Origin: Chloroflexota bacterium
Lineage (GTDB): Bacteria > Chloroflexota > Dehalococcoidia > SZUA-161 > SpSt-899
Assembly: GCA_013203045.1 (NCBI GenBank)
Contig: JABMQN010000216.1
Location: 1-58,172 of the forward strand
DNA: 58,172 nt
Reading direction: 5' to 3'
Each line of letters starts with the position of its first letter. Within the stretch, counting starts at the first letter, position 1. The notes below the pieces were generated by a model. The model was given only the letters and a program-made list of their open reading frames with translations. It was not told where the DNA came from and made no database searches. Both the position numbers and the translations under genes were made by a program. Positions 53,322-58,172 of this stretch are shown here, in pieces.

Positions 53322-55214
53322 ATGAGTGAGTTTGGTTATGCCGGAAAGATTGCCAAGGTGGACCTCTCAGAGGGTGAAATAGGCGCACTTCCAATAGCCG
53401 ATTATACTGATCGTTTTATTGGAGGAAGAGGGATTGCCGCAAAGTTCTACTGGGACGAAGTCTCCCCGCAGACCAAAGCATTCGATTCAGACAACTATCT
53501 GATTTTCATCACCGGTCCCTTGGCTGGATTTCCGAGACTTGCCGGATCACGATGGCAGGTCTGTGGCAAGTCACCCACATCTGATCTCGAATCGTTCTCG
53601 TATGCTAATGGGGGTGGTAGCTGGGGTGCATGGTTGAAATTCGCTGGATTCGATGGAATCGCTGTCACCGGTAAATCAGACAAGCCCGTGTATCTGTATT
53701 TGCACGATGGACAAGTTGAGATAAAAGATGCTTCACCACTCTGGGGGAAGACAACGATTGAAACGCGGGACATACTGAAACAAAAGTTGGGAAAAGACGC
53801 GCGAGTAGTTGCTATTGGACCAGCGGGGGAGAATCTGGTTCGATTTGCAACTCTGCTTGGCGATGATGATGCCAGCGCTTCTGGTGGATTCGGGGCTGTG
53901 ATGGGATCCAAAAACCTGAAGGCCATTGTGGTTTCAGGAAACAGCAGACCAACAGCCGCGAATCCTGAGAAACTCAAAGAACTTGCTGATCGTGCATTTG
54001 AGTTGCGAAAGAATACGTGGAGTATTTATCCAACGGGGTTGCCGGGAGAAGCAAAACTTCGAGCTTGTTATGGTTGTGTCGCCGGCTGCTCAAGGAGCAT
54101 GTATAAAGCGACTACTGGTGAACAAGGCAAGTTCTTTTGCCAATCAGGTGTATTCTACATTGATTCAGCGATGAAATACCATGGTAAATGGGATGAAGTG
54201 ATGTTTCATGCCGGCAGACTTTGCAATGAATATGGACTCAACACCAATGTTATTGAACCAATGATTAAATGGCTTTCACGGTGTCATGAAACAGGAATCC
54301 TCACGGACGAAAAAACGGGTATACCGATATCAAAAACGGGAAGCTATGAATTCATAGAATCGCTGGTCAAGAAGATATCGTTTCGAGAGGGTTTTGGTGA
54401 TACGCTTGCTCGCGGTATAACCAAAGCAGCTGAGTTTGTTGGGAACGGATCGAAGGAATTGATCGGTGATTTGGTTGCCACCAAAGCCGATGAGGATAGA
54501 GTCTATGATCCCAGGTTGTACAATATCGCTGCCTTACTATATGCCACTGAACCTCGGAAACCGATTCGTCAACTGCATGAAGTGAGCTGGCCGATGGTTT
54601 TCTGGGCAAGTTGGACGAAGAAACGAGAAGGTTCGTTTATCTCAAGTGAAGTGTTGCGAAACATCGCCCGGCAATTCTGGGGAAGCGAGGAAGCCGCCGA
54701 CTTCACCACATATGAAGGAGTTGCTCTTGCTGCCAGGACAATACAGGACCGTGCCTATGTTGAAGAGAGTTTGATCCTGTGTGATTATACCTGGCCCATA
54801 ACCTGGGTTCGCCATTCCTCAGATCATCTGGGCGATACTTCGCTGGAAAGCCAGATTTTCTCAGCAGTCACTGGCAGGGAAATGGATGAGACGGAATTGA
54901 ATAGAATAGGAGAGAGGATATTCAATCTGCAACGGGCGATCTTGGCAAGAGAAGGTTGTGGAGGGAGAGAAACGGATAAACTTCTGAATTTCTTCTATAC
55001 CACTCCGTTGGAAGGTGAGCCACATTTGAACCGTAAGTTATTGGTTATGAGAGAAGATGGCGAACCAGTTTCACGAAAAGGTGCTATGCTGAAATCTGAG
55101 GATTTCGAACGATTAAAAGATGAATACTACGAGCTACGGGGATGGGATAGCAAAACTGGAATGCCTACGAGGGGTAAACTGAGAGAACTCGGACTTGAGG
55201 AAGTAGTTCTGTAG
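53322..55214 (+). CDS. Aldehyde ferredoxin oxidoreductase family protein (AOR-3)
   Basis: A 630-residue third AOR paralog. Landmarks are FGYAGKIAKVDLS and FIGGRGIAAKFYWDE. The cluster ligands are Cys249-x2-Cys252-x3-Cys256 and Cys487 in LILCD, and the end is YYELRGWDSKTG. It keeps the standard CX2CX3C spacing that AOR-2 has lost. It should be a cytoplasmic bis-pterin tungsten or molybdenum enzyme using ferredoxin. It is tightly linked to an FAD oxidoreductase upstream and a TPR protein downstream; no DUF6125-like partner is nearby, unlike AOR-1 and AOR-2. Confidence 0.92.
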   Translation: MSEFGYAGKIAKVDLSEGEIGALPIADYTDRFIGGRGIAAKFYWDEVSPQTKAFDSDNYLIFITGPLAGFPRLAGSRWQVCGKSPTSDLESFSYANGGGSWGAWLKFAGFDGIAVTGKSDKPVYLYLHDGQVEIKDASPLWGKTTIETRDILKQKLGKDARVVAIGPAGENLVRFATLLGDDDASASGGFGAVMGSKNLKAIVVSGNSRPTAANPEKLKELADRAFELRKNTWSIYPTGLPGEAKLRACYGCVAGCSRSMYKATTGEQGKFFCQSGVFYIDSAMKYHGKWDEVMFHAGRLCNEYGLNTNVIEPMIKWLSRCHETGILTDEKTGIPISKTGSYEFIESLVKKISFREGFGDTLARGITKAAEFVGNGSKELIGDLVATKADEDRVYDPRLYNIAALLYATEPRKPIRQLHEVSWPMVFWASWTKKREGSFISSEVLRNIARQFWGSEEAADFTTYEGVALAARTIQDRAYVEESLILCDYTWPITWVRHSSDHLGDTSLESQIFSAVTGREMDETELNRIGERIFNLQRAILAREGCGGRETDKLLNFFYTTPLEGEPHLNRKLLVMREDGEPVSRKGAMLKSEDFERLKDEYYELRGWDSKTGMPTRGKLRELGLEEVVL

Positions 55215-55229
55215 GAATGAGATGTGCTT

Positions 55230-56096
55230 ATGAGTAATAACGAACTTGAACGGATACTGGACAGGGCGCAACAACTCGTTAAACAGCGTGACTGGACGGA
55301 GGCGGTGGATGTTTTGGATAGGGCCATACACCTTGATCAGGAATGTGCCAACGCCTGGTATGAGAAGGGCAAAATCCTCAATCGACTGGGGAGGCTTGAA
55401 GAGGCTTTCGATGCCTTTGAGAATGTGGTGAGTATCCATCCGGAAGATAGCGACGGTTGGTACAATAAAGGGGTAATTCTGACAAAGTTGGGCCGGACTG
55501 AAGAATCACTTGAGGCTTATCATGAGGCGAGTCGGCTCAATCCTGAGAGCTCTGATCAAGCCAAATTGGAAGGGATTGATTTTCTGGGTATACTGGGAAG
55601 AAACCAATCTGCGCTTGAGGACCTTCAGAAGGTTACTGCCAGTAAAGAAAACGGGGCGTACATCAATGAGAGATTCATGTATCGGGTCGATATCGAGTTC
55701 ATCTGGGATGATGGGACAGAGGAGACCTTAGCAATTGAAGACACAGCCCCATCAAATGTTAGAGTGAGATCTGCGAGATATCCTCAATGCTCCTTAACCA
55801 TTGAGTCTGAAGAGCGTATACCGTGTAATTATCCTGCTAAAGAATTGGCTGGAGATTTAGCCACCGAGTTCGCGACAGATAAAAGCGAAAGTTGTTTCTA
55901 TGTGTTTCCAAATGGACAAGTTCCAGCCTATGCTGTTCACACCTATCTTGAGGGTGGTGGTGAGATGAGATGTGATATTGTCGTCACTGATAGATTTGTG
56001 TATCAACTGAAAAGAACGCTATCCGGGGATGATGCAACTGAAAGGTATTTTGCAGAACATATGCCAGCTCTTTTCAGGCCCTTTCAGAAGGATTGA
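55230..56096 (+). CDS. TPR-repeat protein
   Basis: About 288 residues. Three TPR units fill residues 1-105 (DWTEAVDVLDRAIHLD; NAWYEKGKILNRLGRLEEA; GWYNKGVILTKLGRTEESLEAY). The remainder (about 110-288) is an alpha/beta region without a recognised family, with a FIWDDGTEETLAIED strand. TPR arrays bind partner proteins; its place 15 bases after AOR-3 suggests an accessory role. The ATG at 55230 is preferred over a GTG six bases earlier. Confidence 0.8.
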   Translation: MSNNELERILDRAQQLVKQRDWTEAVDVLDRAIHLDQECANAWYEKGKILNRLGRLEEAFDAFENVVSIHPEDSDGWYNKGVILTKLGRTEESLEAYHEASRLNPESSDQAKLEGIDFLGILGRNQSALEDLQKVTASKENGAYINERFMYRVDIEFIWDDGTEETLAIEDTAPSNVRVRSARYPQCSLTIESEERIPCNYPAKELAGDLATEFATDKSESCFYVFPNGQVPAYAVHTYLEGGGEMRCDIVVTDRFVYQLKRTLSGDDATERYFAEHMPALFRPFQKD

Positions 56097-56106
56097 TAGG
56101 TTTTGA

Positions 56107-57144
56107 TTATGTGCTCAGTGATTCCCGCATCTTTTCCGCCACATCCTCCGGTAGAAATTCGATGACCCATTCGTCCTGCAACCTCTCGAATGTGCCCGTA
56201 TCATTCGTATAGACACCTTGAGGAAATGGCCTGGAAATGATCTTGGCGTTCAGTGAGTAGTAATCCAGTTTTTTCCCAATCGGCCCGGAAAAGGTGATCA
56301 GATTGAAACTCCCCACTCCCATTTTCTTGTAGCCCTGTAACACCTTTTTGATTGCTGCAGAAAAATCACTAATTTGCTTTGTATTCAAATCCGTGAAGCT
56401 GCTGGCCTCTTGAAAAATGAATTGAATCTCCCGAAATCCCCTGGGGGCATAGCTCGCAATTACAGCTAGCGAATCGTTCTCTGAGATGAATCGCTCACTG
56501 ATTTCTTTTTCAGTTTCGATGAGTTCCTCCCAATAATTTTGCCCCCTGCTTTCAAAGTATTCCTTGCTTTTGGAAAGGAGTCGTTCCTGAGCGGCAGTCG
56601 GCGCTTCTCGCACCAATGCTTGGACATGCGGGTGAACTATGCTTGCACCGGATGGTGGCATATGGTTCCACATGTATATCGGGTACAGTGCTTCGCTGTT
56701 GCTATTGTGAACCGCAAACATCCACTCCTGGCACGCTAGCATATTGTCCACAATCATCTGCGAGTTGAACTGGTTGAGGTCCAAAAAATGTGCGTTGTTG
56801 AAAGTTGCCACTGCATGATGCTCAGCAAATGGGAACAGGTTTGGGAATACTATACATTCTCCCCTTTCGATTCTGCCTTCCGGATGGATGTTTGACGTGA
56901 ACTTGGAGGTCTCCTCTCTGATTTGCTCAGGGCAGAAAATGCACCCCTTTTTTGTTTCTTTTATGACCTCACTTGATACATCGGCAATCCTCTGGGCCTG
57001 TTTGGCCCTTTCGGCCCGTTTGATATTAATGACACAGGTTGAGCCGGTAAGCGGATCACGACGGTATTCGATCTCCTGGATTTCTGGTTTGAAATCTGGC
57101 GGGCTCAGGAGTTCCGTCTTTTTAATAAGCTTGACGAATTCCAT
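56107..57144 (-). CDS. Galactose-1-phosphate uridylyltransferase-like (HIT superfamily) protein
   Basis: A 345-residue protein. The nucleotidyl-transfer motif is HPHVQ (active His in the GalT HPHxQ form). A CIFCPEQ zinc-knuckle-like pair comes earlier, and GECIVFPNLFPFAEHHAV matches GalT's N-terminal half. It probably transfers UMP or another nucleotide between a sugar phosphate and a nucleotide sugar. GalT proper cannot be told apart from relatives such as ADP-glucose phosphorylase. Convergent with the TPR gene. AAAGGA precedes the ATG. Confidence 0.85.
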   Translation of the reverse strand: MEFVKLIKKTELLSPPDFKPEIQEIEYRRDPLTGSTCVINIKRAERAKQAQRIADVSSEVIKETKKGCIFCPEQIREETSKFTSNIHPEGRIERGECIVFPNLFPFAEHHAVATFNNAHFLDLNQFNSQMIVDNMLACQEWMFAVHNSNSEALYPIYMWNHMPPSGASIVHPHVQALVREAPTAAQERLLSKSKEYFESRGQNYWEELIETEKEISERFISENDSLAVIASYAPRGFREIQFIFQEASSFTDLNTKQISDFSAAIKKVLQGYKKMGVGSFNLITFSGPIGKKLDYYSLNAKIISRPFPQGVYTNDTGTFERLQDEWVIEFLPEDVAEKMRESLST

Positions 57145-57302
57145 TTCTCAATCCTTTCGGACCCAAGTATATCGCATATCTATTGGTTTGACGATTCATC
57201 CCTAATTTGTTGGGCATGCAGATCAAATATTGACCGAATATTTACCGTCTATTAACTGTGCCGTAACTTTCTGTAACCGGCCGTTTTACTTTTGAGTGGT
57301 AA

Positions 57303-57316
57303 CCTTCAATTGAAGG
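57303..57316. promoter_or_regulatory. 14-bp palindrome in divergent promoter region
   Basis: CCTTCAATTGAAGG is a perfect palindrome in the 203-base gap between the leftward GalT-like gene and the rightward transglutaminase-like gene. It could be an operator, but only its symmetry and position support this. Confidence 0.3.
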
Positions 57317-57347
57317 TAGGGTTTTCCCTCAAACCCAAAAAGTTACC

Positions 57348-58172
57348 ATGAGAGAGTTTGCATTCGGACAAATCCACGTTGACGGAATTGATCACAAAGT
57401 TGAGGAAACTGGTTTTGCGTCGCCGCGCAAAGATATTGTTGGGTGGCTGACTACCATACTTCTTTGCTTGACCATATTGATGTCTGGCGCTGCCATTGGA
57501 ATGCAGGTTGCCGAACTTCAAAATTCGGGGCAGAGGGCGACTCTTTCACTGGGAGAGGTCCCACCTCCATCAGATGCGCCATTGTTTATGGTAGAAAGTG
57601 CTCCTGAAGCAAAGTATTTAAGAGGGGCTATTGGGATCGTTTACGATGGGAAAGACTGGCAGTTGCAGAAATCTGAAAGTGATGGACAGGATTTGGATAT
57701 CCACTTAAGCAGGGAAGCACTCCCGCTTCATCCGACTGCTCAGGGGCAAACATACACGGCGTACGATAGGGATGTCCTGAATATAGCGATGACAATTGAT
57801 GATGATCAGTACTTGAAACTGCCGAATAACATATCAGATAGAGTAAAAGAGCTCTCCCTGCAAATCACCGAAGGATATGATACTTCATATGAAAAGGCGA
57901 GGGCAATAGAGGTTTTTCTAAAGCTAAACTATAATTATGAGCTGGGCTTCTCGCCTGCGCCATCGGATTGGGAGCCAAATGATTGGTTTTTGTTTGAATC
58001 CAAAGAGGGTATCTGTGGTAATTTTTCATCTGCTTTTGTGATACTGGCTCGAGCGTCAGATATCCCATCGCGGTTAGCTGCAGGATATTTCGTTAAGTCT
58101 GGCGAAGGTGAACAAGTCGTCTATGAGCGTCAGGCACATGCCTGGGCTGAAGTCGGATTTGAAGAATTGGGA
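57348..58172 (+). CDS. Membrane transglutaminase-like protein (3'-partial)
   Basis: The frame is open to the window end; 275 codons are visible. A short cytoplasmic start is followed by one membrane segment (about 29-55). Then comes an extracytoplasmic stretch and a transglutaminase-like domain with Cys in GICGNFSSAFVILARASDIPSR and His in QAHAWAEV; the catalytic Asp would lie past the edge. Similar proteins (TgpA-like, DUF3488-associated) have more membrane helices, so the full gene could be much longer. Activity may be protease or cross-linking. The upstream ribosome site is weak. Confidence 0.8.
   Translation, partial: MREFAFGQIHVDGIDHKVEETGFASPRKDIVGWLTTILLCLTILMSGAAIGMQVAELQNSGQRATLSLGEVPPPSDAPLFMVESAPEAKYLRGAIGIVYDGKDWQLQKSESDGQDLDIHLSREALPLHPTAQGQTYTAYDRDVLNIAMTIDDDQYLKLPNNISDRVKELSLQITEGYDTSYEKARAIEVFLKLNYNYELGFSPAPSDWEPNDWFLFESKEGICGNFSSAFVILARASDIPSRLAAGYFVKSGEGEQVVYERQAHAWAEVGFEELG

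Overview
The window looks like a chromosomal contig from a Chloroflexota bacterium, most plausibly an uncultured member of the Dehalococcoidia. This is an inference from gene content: a MalT-like LuxR regulator followed by a small conserved protein, stand-alone DUF1214 proteins, several tungsten/molybdenum aldehyde ferredoxin oxidoreductase (AOR) paralogs, PYROXD2-like FAD oxidoreductases, a TrpB2-type enzyme, an LppX/LprAFG-type lipoprotein, and short palindromes scattered between genes. No rRNA gene is present to settle the taxonomy.

Bases 1-27,050 are an accessory, catabolic-looking region. It opens with repeats, a beta-helix surface protein, a PLD-like protein and the MalT-like regulator. 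Next come two DUF1214 proteins bracketing a tandem pair of substrate-binding lipoproteins (with no permease), a sulfotransferase and a DMSO-reductase-family molybdoenzyme. Two AOR genes follow, each with a ~190-residue DUF6125/ATC-hydrolase-like protein nearby and an SDR dehydrogenase between them. A MarR regulator then precedes an FAD oxidoreductase whose promoter carries a perfect 22-bp palindrome just after the -10 box. The stretch ends with a DUF3795 protein, an aminoglycoside-phosphotransferase-fold kinase, a GrdB-like gene with an in-frame TGA at a selenocysteine-like site plus a TAA, and a GNAT protein.

Bases 27,150-48,100 are mostly housekeeping. They hold tRNA-Pro(CGG), moaE (which fits the demand for molybdopterin), a TrpB-like enzyme, radical SAM-dnaX-ybaB, recR, recO, a lipid kinase with a structured leader, and a multi-domain sensor kinase. 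On the minus strand are a cyclophilin lipoprotein and a tight run metG - polyprenyl synthase - peptidase-like lipoprotein - LppX-like lipoprotein - MFS exporter, followed by gpsA, plsY and der. The lipoprotein/MFS pair repeats the arrangement of the mycobacterial lprG-p55 lipid-export operon.

Bases 48,100-58,172 are accessory again. They carry a CoA-disulfide-reductase-like enzyme with a rhodanese domain, a lactonase-like and a glyoxalase-II-like metallo-beta-lactamase fold protein, a second FAD oxidoreductase directly followed by a third AOR, a TPR protein, a GalT-like nucleotidyltransferase and a membrane transglutaminase-like protein cut by the window end.

The strongest leads are the GrdB-like gene with the recoding-type TGA, the MarR/palindrome circuit, the altered iron-sulfur loop of the second AOR, the LppX/MFS operon, and the nested inverted repeats ahead of the lipid kinase. 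Nothing looks like a CRISPR array, prophage or intact insertion sequence. All functional assignments come from reading motifs by eye.
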